Position numbers and translations under genes: made by a program. From positions 1 to 47,010 of the forward strand of contig NZ_ACQT01000014.1 of the NCBI RefSeq assembly GCF_000175235.1: 47,010 nt of DNA, in the 5' to 3' direction. This DNA comes from Acidovorax delafieldii 2AN (GTDB lineage: Bacteria > Pseudomonadota > Gammaproteobacteria > Burkholderiales > Burkholderiaceae_C). Below, piece after piece: positions 5,970 to 13,032 of the stretch. The notes beneath the pieces are model-generated. The model was given only the letters and a program-made list of their open reading frames with translations, searched no databases and was not told where the DNA came from. Positions within the stretch are counted from its first letter, which is position 1; each line of letters opens with the position of its first letter.

Positions 5970-6372
5970 TACCCAGCACGAATTGGCACTTGCCCGCGCG
6001 CCGCAGCGGGCCTCAGTGCCACTCGAAATGATCCGCGCCCAGAAGACGGCCGCAGCAGCTTTCACGCTGGCCTGCAGCGTCTCCGGCCTGGAAGACAAGG
6101 AGATCTATCTGGCGTTGGGCATTGACGCTGGGTACTTCTCCAACATCAAGAAGGGCAAGGCCACGCTGCAGGCTGATCTGGTGGCCCAGTTCTGTGAGCT
6201 GGTGGGCAACACGATCTATCCCGAGTGGGCCGCATTCCAAGTCGGCTGCACGCTGGTGATGATCAAGACCGAGGCAGAGCGCCGCGCCGAACTGGCAGAG
6301 CAGCGTGCCCAGGCTGCCGAGGCTGAAAACCGCCTGATGCGCCAACTGCTGGCCGGGAGGGTTGCAGCATGA
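5956..6372 (+). CDS. Helix-turn-helix regulator in the cII position
   Basis: 138 residues from the ATG at 5956, with AAGGAG 5 nt upstream. The long upstream extension of this frame is a shadow of the HNH gene. Residues about 35-90 look like a Cro/C1-type HTH (EDKEIYLALGIDAGYFSNIK, then KGKATL). The C-terminal 40 residues (EAERRAELAEQRAQAAEAE) form a coiled coil suited to oligomerisation. Gene order (cro, this gene, replication) and the HTH plus oligomerisation layout suggest a CII-like activator, but I see no sequence kinship to CII. The stop overlaps the next start as ATGA. Confidence 0.65.
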   Translation: MFQPDTQHELALARAPQRASVPLEMIRAQKTAAAAFTLACSVSGLEDKEIYLALGIDAGYFSNIKKGKATLQADLVAQFCELVGNTIYPEWAAFQVGCTLVMIKTEAERRAELAEQRAQAAEAENRLMRQLLAGRVAA

Positions 6373-6632
6373 AGCACAGCCTCCCCCTCAACGCTTTTCA
6401 AAGCGTCAGACCACGCGGCCCCGATCTGGACATCACCGCAGCAGCCCCCCGCAAGACCAACCACAGCCGTGCACCCATTGAGGGCAATGTGCAGCAGGCC
6501 CTGGATCGAAACGGCCGCCGCACTGTTTCTCTGGCGCCGCGCGCCATGGGCTCTATCCAAATTGAAAGCCGCGAGCAGTCGCAGGCAAGCGCCGACCGGC
6601 GTGCTCGCATCAGCAAGGGAGGCACCAAGTGA
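6369..6632 (+). CDS. Hypothetical early-right protein
   Basis: 87 residues, ATGA-coupled to the regulator upstream. It is polar, rich in Arg and Ser, and probably largely disordered (PRGPDLDITAAAPRKTNHS). No domain is recognised. The coupling and dense gene packing support a real gene. Confidence 0.6.
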   Translation: MKHSLPLNAFQSVRPRGPDLDITAAAPRKTNHSRAPIEGNVQQALDRNGRRTVSLAPRAMGSIQIESREQSQASADRRARISKGGTK

Positions 6633-6922
6633 TGCGCACCAGCCAGCACGACCTTTTTGGCGCGGCCCCAGCTCCGCGCAACTTCGACCAGGAGGCATTG
6701 GGCTTCTTGATCGCCTTTGCGCGCAAGCACCGTGGCCAGCCATTCAGCGCTGAGCAGGTCACGCTGGCCGCCATGGACCGAGGCATTGCGCCACCTGATT
6801 TGCGCGCCTGGGGCTCGATCTTCACGCAAGCCGCCCGCGATGGGCATATCCGCCGCAGCGATGTGCTTTTCTCGCGCTCGCTGGGCAATGGCTCCTTGTC
6901 ACCAGGATGGGTTACGACATGA
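6632..6922 (+). CDS. Hypothetical early-right protein
   Basis: 96 residues from the ATG at 6632, which overlaps the preceding stop as TGATG; GGGAGG lies about 9 nt upstream. A GTG one codon earlier is an alternative. The body (FDQEALGFLIAFARKHRG and DLRAWGSIFTQAARDG) resembles a small winged-helix-like domain found in replication regions of phages, but without an identifiable motif. The stop overlaps the next ATG. Confidence 0.65.
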   Translation: MRTSQHDLFGAAPAPRNFDQEALGFLIAFARKHRGQPFSAEQVTLAAMDRGIAPPDLRAWGSIFTQAARDGHIRRSDVLFSRSLGNGSLSPGWVTT

Positions 6923-7122
6923 CCACCACAGATTACGAACTCGCCCAGTTGATCGACAAGCGCCGCGCATTGTCCGCACAGCTTGCCGGCGTAGAGCTGC
7001 AGATTGCCATGGCTGTAGGCGACCGCGATGCAGCCCGTAGGCACCTCAAAGAGATGAACGCGCAGACCGAGGCGCGCAAGGCAGCGCGGCTGGCCATGTG
7101 CAGCGCCATGGGGGCGCATTGA
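6919..7122 (+). CDS. Small coiled-coil phage protein
   Basis: 67 residues from the ATG coupled to the preceding stop (ATGA). Heptad-like helices (ELAQLIDKRRALSAQLAGVE) are followed by a basic tail. An upstream ATG at 6907 has no better ribosome-binding site. No function is assigned. Confidence 0.55.
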   Translation: MTTTDYELAQLIDKRRALSAQLAGVELQIAMAVGDRDAARRHLKEMNAQTEARKAARLAMCSAMGAH

Positions 7123-7214
7123 TGTTTTTGCGCTCGGCTAGGGTAGCTCCCGAAAAGGCGGTCTTCCGGCCCGCTCTGCCGATGTGTCTTTTGCCGGGCA
7201 TGACGGAGATGCAA

Positions 7215-7739
7215 ATGGCCAAGAGCTATTTTGAGAAGCTGAAAGACCCACGTTGGCAGAAAAAGCGCCTGGAGGTGCTTGAGTCGAGCGAGTGGCGTTG
7301 TGAGCGGTGCATGGATGCAGAGAACACATTGCATGTCCACCACCGGCAGTATTTCAAAGGGCGTGAGCCCTGGGATTATGAGGTGGGGCAGCTTGCAGTC
7401 CTGTGCGAGGAATGCCACGCAGCCACCCACGAAGATGAGGACAAGCTTTTGCTTGCTTGCTCCTATTGCGTTTCGGACGGCCCGTATAGCCGGGACGTGG
7501 CGGCTTCTCTTGTGGCTGGTTTCGCGCGGCAAGAGATGAATTCACAGCATGTCGATGACCCCCATACCTACCTTGTTGGGGCCTTGGCTGCCCAGCTTGC
7601 TGATTGGCGCCGCGACTCTTTTAGCTGCGATGAACTGGTGGTTTTGACAGATATTCTTCGCACGGACATGGGCGGATTTCGCGCTGCTGTGCGGGATTTC
7701 ATCAAGTCCAACGCATCGGACGAAAAGCACGATGCCTAG
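7215..7739 (+). CDS. HNH-type zinc protein
   Basis: 174 residues from the ATG at 7215, with GGAG 8 nt upstream. The frame is open from 7122, but the extra part (MFLRSARVAPEKAV) is unlike the rest. Residues about 12-75 form an HNH or zinc-finger core: WRCERCMDAENTLHVHHRQY, then GQLAVLCEECHAATHE, giving two CxxC knuckles and the HH pair. This is typical of phage and prophage HNH nucleases. The C-terminal 100 residues are helical and unassigned. The stop overlaps the start of the replication gene by 8 bp. Confidence 0.75.
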   Translation: MAKSYFEKLKDPRWQKKRLEVLESSEWRCERCMDAENTLHVHHRQYFKGREPWDYEVGQLAVLCEECHAATHEDEDKLLLACSYCVSDGPYSRDVAASLVAGFARQEMNSQHVDDPHTYLVGALAAQLADWRRDSFSCDELVVLTDILRTDMGGFRAAVRDFIKSNASDEKHDA

Positions 7740-8565
7740 CAGAATCGTCCGCGATGGAATTCTGACAAGCGAGTCTGTGTGCGCGCTGTCATGGGCTGAG
7801 GAAGTCTTCTATCGGCGCCTCATGTCGGTGGCAGACGACCACGGCCGGTTCCATGCAATGCCCAAGCTGCTGCGCGCAGCGTGCTACCCGTTACAGATCG
7901 ACAAAGTATCCGACTCGGACATTGGCAAGTGGACCACCGCATGTGTGGCAGCGGGCCTTGTAAGGGTGTACCCGGCACAGGACGGGAAGCGATACATAGA
8001 AATCGTGAAGTTCAGTCAGCGCGTGCAAAGCAAATCTAAGTTCCCAGATCCAGCAGAAGAGCACGGTAATTCAGACGAAGAAAACGCAAATCCACCGTGC
8101 TCCACCGTGGACAACCGTCTAGTCGGAGTCGGAGTCGGAGTCGGAGTCGGAGTCGGAGTCGGAGTCGGAGTCGGAGTCGTTAAAGAAGCTATCGCTTCTT
8201 CGTCATCGGCAAGCCGACAACTCGATTGCCCTCATGTCGAATTGATTGACCTTTTTGGAAAGCATCTCCCGATGCTGTCTCAGCCGAAGCCAGAGCTTTG
8301 GAGCGGAAAGAAGGCGGATGCAATGCGAGCGCGCTGGAAGTGGGTTCTGACGGCAAAGAAGCGCAACGGACAGCCGTATGCGTCAAGCCGCGAAGAGGCT
8401 ATCGACTTCTTCGACCGGTTTTTTGGTTACGTCTCGAAGAGTGACTTTCTCACTGGTCGAGACGGCAAATGGACCGGATGCAACCTTGGATGGCTGATGA
8501 CGGAGGCGAAGTTCTCTGCGGTCATTGAGGGCAACTACGACAACCGTGAATTGGAGGCTGCATGA
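7732..8565 (+). CDS. Replication initiator / helicase-loader-like protein with a (GV)n linker
   Basis: 277 residues. Residues 1-95 form a winged-helix-like N-terminal domain (EEVFYRRLMSVADDHGRF), of the type found in phage replication proteins that act with DnaB. Residues about 131-149 are a pure Gly-Val repeat encoded by a hexanucleotide microsatellite. The C-terminal domain (GKKADAMRARWKWVL, then GWLMTEAKFSAVIEGNYD) is typical of phage DnaT/DnaC-like or O-like partners. It sits directly upstream of the DnaB-like helicase with ATGA coupling, as expected for an initiator-helicase pair. The repeat should act as a linker of variable length. Confidence 0.8.
   Translation: MPSRIVRDGILTSESVCALSWAEEVFYRRLMSVADDHGRFHAMPKLLRAACYPLQIDKVSDSDIGKWTTACVAAGLVRVYPAQDGKRYIEIVKFSQRVQSKSKFPDPAEEHGNSDEENANPPCSTVDNRLVGVGVGVGVGVGVGVGVGVVKEAIASSSSASRQLDCPHVELIDLFGKHLPMLSQPKPELWSGKKADAMRARWKWVLTAKKRNGQPYASSREEAIDFFDRFFGYVSKSDFLTGRDGKWTGCNLGWLMTEAKFSAVIEGNYDNRELEAA
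8121..8178 (+). repeat. Hexanucleotide microsatellite (GGAGTC) x9 inside the replication gene
   Basis: Nine perfect copies of GGAGTC at 8125-8178, preceded by a partial copy (AGTC). The six-base unit is in frame and encodes Gly-Val, so copy-number changes alter linker length without breaking the frame. Confidence 0.95.
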
Positions 8566-9944
8566 ACTTTGAAGATTTCCCCGTGGAAGCCATCCGGTCG
8601 ATGGAGGCCGAGGCTGGCGTGATTGGCGCGCTGCTGCTGGACAACGGCAGCTGGGACCGCCTGGGCGACAAGCTCAAGCCCGAGCACTTTGCCGACGAGA
8701 CGCACCGCATGGTCTTTGCCGAGGTGGCCCGCCAGCTGGGCGCTGGAAAGTCGTGCGACGTGGTGACGGTGGCGATGGCGCTGGGCGACCGCTGCAGCAT
8801 GGAGCAGGTGCACCAGCTGGCCATGTACGTGCCCAGCTCTGCCAACCTGCGCCGCCATACCGACCTGGTGATCGAGCGCTTCAAAAGCCGCCAGCTGCGC
8901 GCCGTGAGCACCGAGCTGCTGGAGTTGAGCCAGGACCACAGCACCAGCATTGGCGACCGCGTGGACCGCGCGCAAGGTCAGCTGGCCAAGCTGATCGACG
9001 ACGCGCCGCGCGATGAGTGGGTGGGCGCTTACGAGGGGATGACCCAGCACACGGGCGTGCTGGAATCGCGCGCTGATGGCACCAACCGGGCCATGCCGAC
9101 CGGGCTGGTAGACCTTGATGAATACCTGGAAGGCGGATTGCGCCCCGGCGAGCTGGTGATTATCGGCGCACGCCCGAGCATGGGAAAAACCGCCCTGGGC
9201 CTGACCATCGGCGTGCACATGGCTGCCGAGTACAGCGTGGGCCTGCTGTCGATGGAAATGTCGCACAGCGAGGTGAATGACCGGCTGACCGCCATGCTGG
9301 GCCGGGTGAGCCTGTCGTCGGTGAAGCGGCCAACCCGCGGCGAGGGACTGGCTTGGGATCGGGTGATGGATGGCGTTGACCGCGCAAAGTCACTAAACCT
9401 GCATACATCCGACCAGGGCGGTCTGAACATCAACCAGGTCCGCTCGAAGGCCCGCAACCTCAAGCGCGTGCACGGGCTGGATGTGCTGGTGGTGGACTAC
9501 ATCGGGCTCATGTCCGGGATGGACGCGAAGGCCAATCGCAATACCCAGCTGGAAGAAATCAGCCGGGGCCTCAAGACGCTGGCGAAGGAGCTGGGCATTG
9601 CTGTGCTGTGCCTGGCGCAGCTCAACCGCAAGAGCGAAGAACGACCAGAGCAGATGCCCATGATGAGCGACCTGCGGGACTCTGGCGCCATTGAGCAGGA
9701 CGCGGACGTGATTATTTTTATCAAGCGCCCGATCATGGCCAATCAAGACCTGGGGCCAGCCTGGGCCAGCTACGCCAAGCTGAGTGTGGCCAAAAACCGC
9801 CAGGGTCGGTGCGGCTACCTGAATCTGAGCTACATCGGAGAGCAAACAACTTTCAGCGAGTGGGTGGGCCCGCCCCCCAGCAAGGCCATTGCAGCGCCGC
9901 AGCGCGCGCCACAGCGCGGTATGCGTGATGTGGAGGACTTCTGA
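8562..9944 (+). CDS. Replicative DNA helicase, DnaB type
   Basis: 460 residues. The N-terminal DnaB domain covers about 10-105 (EAGVIGALLLDNGSW). The RecA-like ATPase domain starts near 180 (TGLVDLDEYLEGGLRPGE). It has Walker A GARPSMGKTA, the helicase H2 segment (LLSMEMS), Walker B VLVVDYIGLM, and the SDLRDSGAIEQDADVIIFI motif followed by KNRQG. Full length and all motifs indicate an active hexameric 5'-3' helicase for phage replication. It is ATGA-coupled to the initiator, and its stop overlaps the next start as TGATG. Confidence 0.95.
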   Translation: MNFEDFPVEAIRSMEAEAGVIGALLLDNGSWDRLGDKLKPEHFADETHRMVFAEVARQLGAGKSCDVVTVAMALGDRCSMEQVHQLAMYVPSSANLRRHTDLVIERFKSRQLRAVSTELLELSQDHSTSIGDRVDRAQGQLAKLIDDAPRDEWVGAYEGMTQHTGVLESRADGTNRAMPTGLVDLDEYLEGGLRPGELVIIGARPSMGKTALGLTIGVHMAAEYSVGLLSMEMSHSEVNDRLTAMLGRVSLSSVKRPTRGEGLAWDRVMDGVDRAKSLNLHTSDQGGLNINQVRSKARNLKRVHGLDVLVVDYIGLMSGMDAKANRNTQLEEISRGLKTLAKELGIAVLCLAQLNRKSEERPEQMPMMSDLRDSGAIEQDADVIIFIKRPIMANQDLGPAWASYAKLSVAKNRQGRCGYLNLSYIGEQTTFSEWVGPPPSKAIAAPQRAPQRGMRDVEDF

Positions 9945-10744
9945 TGCAGTTTGAAGACCTCACCATCGCTCACATCAAGGACCGCACCGAAGAAGTGGGC
10001 GACTGCTGGATCTGGCAGCAGGGAAGCACGAATGGCTATCCGCAAATGAAGGTTCAAGGCCGATGCTGCAAGCTGGTGCGTCGCATGGTCGTGGAGCTCG
10101 ATGGCCGACCAGCACAGCCGCGGCAACCTGTAGTTGTCACCTGTGGAGAGGCTAGGTGTGTCAATCCGGCGCACTTGAAAGCGACCAGCATCAGCGATGC
10201 AGGGAAGCGTGCGGCAGAACGCGGTGCATGGAAGGGCAAGGCCCGCGCCGCAAAGATTGCCCGTACCCGCCGCGCCAATGTCAACAAGAAGCTGGACATG
10301 GACAAGGCGCGCGAAATACGCATGAGCACGATTCTGGGCATGGACCCTGGCGCCAATACCGGCGTGGCCACCTTCATTGGCGGCAAGCTGGCGACCCTGG
10401 CCACCATCGCCCCCAACGAGATCGAGCGCGTACTGCGCGAGGTGATGCCAGCCCGCGTGGTGTTCGAGGACTCGCGCCTGCAATCCCACACCTGGACGCG
10501 AGGCAAGAGCGGGGCGGCCAGCGCCAAGATGGCCCGCAACGTGGGGCAGGTGGATGCCTGGTGCTTCCTCATCACTGCTGTCTGTGGTGAGCTGGGCATT
10601 GCGGCCCACGGCGTGAGCCCGGCAGGGAAGGGGGCCAAGGTCAACGCCGAGCGCTTCGCCGCTCTGACCGGCTGGACGGGTGCAAGCAACGAGCACACCC
10701 GCGACGCCGCCATGGTGGCATGGCCGTACCGGGGGGCAAAGTGA
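9944..10744 (+). CDS. Fusion of a degenerate HNH domain with a RuvC-like resolvase
   Basis: 266 residues. Residues 1-120 match the phage HNH family (DCWIWQQGSTNGYPQMKV, then CVNPAHL), but the first catalytic His expected in the VxHxC context reads VVVTCGEARC, so cleavage by this half is doubtful. From about residue 127 (MSTILGMDPGANTGVATF) it is a RuvC-like resolvase fold. It keeps the acidic residues D (GMDPG), E (VFEDSR) and D (HTRDAAMVAW). Such proteins resolve branched DNA before packaging. An internal ATG at 10321 could start the resolvase alone, but no clear ribosome-binding site precedes it. The fusion is continuous, with no stop between the halves. Confidence 0.75.
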   Translation: MQFEDLTIAHIKDRTEEVGDCWIWQQGSTNGYPQMKVQGRCCKLVRRMVVELDGRPAQPRQPVVVTCGEARCVNPAHLKATSISDAGKRAAERGAWKGKARAAKIARTRRANVNKKLDMDKAREIRMSTILGMDPGANTGVATFIGGKLATLATIAPNEIERVLREVMPARVVFEDSRLQSHTWTRGKSGAASAKMARNVGQVDAWCFLITAVCGELGIAAHGVSPAGKGAKVNAERFAALTGWTGASNEHTRDAAMVAWPYRGAK

Positions 10745-11193
10745 AAGCCATGCTCATCAAGTCCCCCAATGGCCTAGTCGGAAGCACTCCAGCCGATCAG
10801 GATGCATGGGCCAAGTTCAAGCGCCGTTTGGAAACCATGAAGCCCGGCACCTGGCTCCGGATGGAGTGGAGTCGACCGCGCAATGGCGCTCACCACCGCA
10901 AGATGTTCGCCCTGCTGCAGCTGGTGGCCGAGAACAGCGAAACCTACAACACGCCCGAGAAGGCGCTGGTGGCCGTGAAGTTGGCTGCAGGCTACTTTGA
11001 CCCAGTTCCAGACCCGCGCACGGGCGAAATCGTGCCGGTGCTGCACAGCGTCAGCTACGACGCCATGGATCAGGACGCTTTCGAGGTGTTCTACAGCGCT
11101 GCGTTGGACGGCGTGCTGCAGGTCATCCTTCCGACGATTCCGCGTGAAATGGCCGACCACCTGATGGAGATGATCGTGGAGGGTTGGGCGTGA
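10741..11193 (+). CDS. DUF1367-family phage protein
   Basis: 150 residues from GTG at 10741, coupled to the previous stop as GTGA; ATG at 10750 is the alternative. The body (MKPGTWLRMEWSRPRNGAHH, then RKMFALLQLVAEN) and the C-terminal SVSYDAMDQDAFEVFYSA match DUF1367, found in the nin-type regions of lambdoid phages. Function is unknown; its position among recombination genes suggests a role in DNA metabolism. Confidence 0.75.
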   Translation: MKAMLIKSPNGLVGSTPADQDAWAKFKRRLETMKPGTWLRMEWSRPRNGAHHRKMFALLQLVAENSETYNTPEKALVAVKLAAGYFDPVPDPRTGEIVPVLHSVSYDAMDQDAFEVFYSAALDGVLQVILPTIPREMADHLMEMIVEGWA

Positions 11194-11648
11194 AAAGAAC
11201 CGGCTTCCGTCCCCGAGCACCCCGCCGTGAGCAACGCGACCCAGACCGCCTGCGCGCCATGCCCACCGTCACCCCCGGCGCCTTCCGCGCGCCGCAGCCG
11301 GTGGTGGATGCGCCCGCCTCAGCGCCAAAGGACACGCCCATCCGCAGCCAGGCATACCTCCGCCTGGTGGCCCAACTCCCCTGCAAGCACTGCGGAATCT
11401 GTGGTCACAGCCAGGCTGCACATGCCAACACGGGCAAGGGAATGGGCACGAAGGCCTGCGATCTGCAGACCTTCCCCCTGTGCGCAGACCGCCCCGGCCA
11501 GCGTGGATGCCACAGTTTTTTTGATCAAGGCGCGCTGTTTGGCAAGGAAGCACGCCGCCTGATTGAGCCTGCGTGGGTAGCGGACACCCAGCGCCGCATC
11601 AGAGCCATGGGAGTGTGGCCGCCCGGCTTGCGCTACCCGGACCCGTAG
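11190..11648 (+). CDS. Ref-like / HNH-type recombination nuclease
   Basis: 152 residues from GTG at 11190, GTGA-coupled to the DUF1367 gene. After a basic, Pro-rich N-terminus comes a zinc-binding core: PCKHCGICGHSQAAHANTG, then KGMGTKACDLQTFPLC, then GCHSFFDQG. The A-H-x(n)-GMG-K-D-x-x-x-x-P-L-C layout resembles P1 Ref, a RecA-dependent HNH nuclease, and DUF968-type lambdoid proteins. I favour a Ref-like nuclease, but cannot separate the two families by eye. Confidence 0.6.
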   Translation: MKRTGFRPRAPRREQRDPDRLRAMPTVTPGAFRAPQPVVDAPASAPKDTPIRSQAYLRLVAQLPCKHCGICGHSQAAHANTGKGMGTKACDLQTFPLCADRPGQRGCHSFFDQGALFGKEARRLIEPAWVADTQRRIRAMGVWPPGLRYPDP

Positions 11649-11675
11649 AAAAAGAAAAGCCCGCACAAGGCGGGC
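11649..11675 (-). terminator. Hairpin with a T-run on the minus strand
   Basis: Stem GCCCGC/GCGGGC (11659-11675) is preceded on the plus strand by an A-rich run, so it would act as a terminator only for leftward (antisense) transcription. It sits between the Ref-like gene and the winged-helix gene. Confidence 0.45.
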
Positions 11676-11728
11676 CCTCCAGATTCTTGCGAACCGAGCA
11701 CTCGCATTCTACCTGGAGGACCGACACC

Positions 11729-12256
11729 ATGACTACACCTGACATTGCGGCCGATGCAGGAAGCGAAAAAAAGGACCGCTTTGCGAACAGAAATCTGATC
11801 TGGGCCACGATTCTGGAGTTGCGCAACTCCGACCGTCGGATTAACCGCCGCGCCCTGGCAGAACTAACGGGCCTGAAGCCGGGCATCGTGGATGATCACG
11901 TCGAGCGATGGATAGAAAAAGACCAGCTGCGCCGCGCCGGAATGGGCGAGCTGGAAGTGATTGAGCAGTTCCCCGCATCACGCCCAGTGAGCGTGACTGG
12001 CCTGCGCAGTGGCCTGGTGAAGCTGGAGATCGGCTCTGATCTTTTGGAGCTGACGCCGACCGAGGCAAGGGACGTAGCCCGGTGGTTCGCTGGGTTCCTG
12101 CATGAACTGGCCCAGACGGATTCCGCAAACAAGGCCGTGGTGCTCTGCCACGAGCTGGCTAAGGAACTCAAGGAGGCGCGCCGGGAGATCAAGGCGCTGC
12201 GTGTGCATGCCGGGGTGGATGACGCGCAAACCAAGCAGATGGCACTGCTTGAGTGA
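11729..12256 (+). CDS. Winged-helix DNA-binding protein, candidate late regulator
   Basis: 175 residues from the ATG at 11729, with GGAGG 9 nt upstream. Residues about 20-75 form a helix-turn-helix or winged-helix unit (RNLIWATILELRNSDRRINR, then RALAELTGLKPGIVDDHVER). The middle (KLEIGSDLLELTPTEARDVA) and a C-terminal coiled coil (LAKELKEARREIKAL) suggest oligomerisation. It is the last early gene, immediately before terS, the position where lambdoid phages encode the late regulator Q. It ends 3 bp before the first copy of the repeated late element. Control of late genes is an inference from position and the HTH; I see no resemblance to Q proteins. Confidence 0.6.
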   Translation: MTTPDIAADAGSEKKDRFANRNLIWATILELRNSDRRINRRALAELTGLKPGIVDDHVERWIEKDQLRRAGMGELEVIEQFPASRPVSVTGLRSGLVKLEIGSDLLELTPTEARDVARWFAGFLHELAQTDSANKAVVLCHELAKELKEARREIKALRVHAGVDDAQTKQMALLE

Positions 12257-12259
12257 TTA

Positions 12260-12309
12260 CCCCCCACTCCGGTTCGACGCCAGGACTGGCACCAGGAACA
12301 CTCCGGGGT
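12260..12309 (+). promoter_or_regulatory. Late element, copy 1 (before terS)
   Basis: C6 at 12260-12265, ACTCC, GGTTCGAC at 12271-12278, 17 nt, GAACACT at 12296-12302, then 7 nt to the ATG at 12310. An inverted repeat CCAGGA-ACAC-TCCGGG (one mismatch) spans 12292-12307. There is no conventional ribosome-binding site at the right distance. Other copies are at 21517, 30434, 38420 and 41041. Confidence 0.75.
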
Positions 12310-13032
12310 ATGGCATCCAAACCAGCGGCCCACACGCCCGCACCCCAAGCCACAAAGCCTGCTGCGCCCAAAAAGCCCGCAGGCTCTGCTGCGCCCGTCA
12401 AGCGCAGGACGGACTGGGAGGCTGTAGAGCGGGACTACCGCACGGGGAAGTTCACGCTGCGGGAACTGGAAGCCAAGCATGGGGCCAACAACGCCACGAT
12501 CTCCAGGCGCGCAGCAAAGGGCGGATGGACGCAAGACCTGTCCAACGCTATCAAGCAGGCAACCAATGCCAAACTGGTTGAGTCGATCGTTGCAGCAGAG
12601 TGCAGCAGCGCGCAGCAAAACGCAGCAGAGACAGTTCTTGCTGCGGCAGAGGTCAATACCCGCGTCATCCTGGCCCACCGCACAGGGCTGAATCGTCTCA
12701 CCGAGATCAAGGGAAAGCTGCTCGCACAGATAGAGCAGGCCGCCGAGAACATGGCGGACTTGGCCGAAGTGATTGAGATGGTCCGAAAGCCGGACGAGAA
12801 CGGCATCGACCGCGCCAATGATGCACTGAGGAAGGCCATGGGGCGCTCAGCCCTTGTGGATGACCTCAAGAAGCTGGCCGATGTGGACGAGAAGGTGCGC
12901 AAGGGTGAGCGCGAGGCGTTCGGGTTGGATGATGGCGGCGAGTCCGACGACGAGGCCAAGGCCAGCCGCATGACCGACGCAGAGCGCGCCGTGCGCCTGT
13001 TCAATCTCATGAACGGGGACGGTGCTGCATGA
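12310..13032 (+). CDS. terS: Terminase small subunit
   Basis: 240 residues from the ATG at 12310, the position fixed by the late element; the ATG at 12253 would lie upstream of it. After an Ala/Pro/Lys-rich N-terminus, residues about 35-80 hold an HTH-like segment (DWEAVERDYRTGKFTLRELE, then HGANNATISRRAAKGGW), the DNA-recognition domain typical of small terminases. Helical oligomerisation segments follow. It is ATGA-coupled to terL. It should recognise the packaging site, which probably lies nearby but is not identifiable by eye. Confidence 0.85.
   Translation: MASKPAAHTPAPQATKPAAPKKPAGSAAPVKRRTDWEAVERDYRTGKFTLRELEAKHGANNATISRRAAKGGWTQDLSNAIKQATNAKLVESIVAAECSSAQQNAAETVLAAAEVNTRVILAHRTGLNRLTEIKGKLLAQIEQAAENMADLAEVIEMVRKPDENGIDRANDALRKAMGRSALVDDLKKLADVDEKVRKGEREAFGLDDGGESDDEAKASRMTDAERAVRLFNLMNGDGAA

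Noticed and set aside
11649-11675. A rightward terminator at the end of the replication arm
   Set aside because: The T-run is on the minus strand only, so it cannot stop rightward early transcription.
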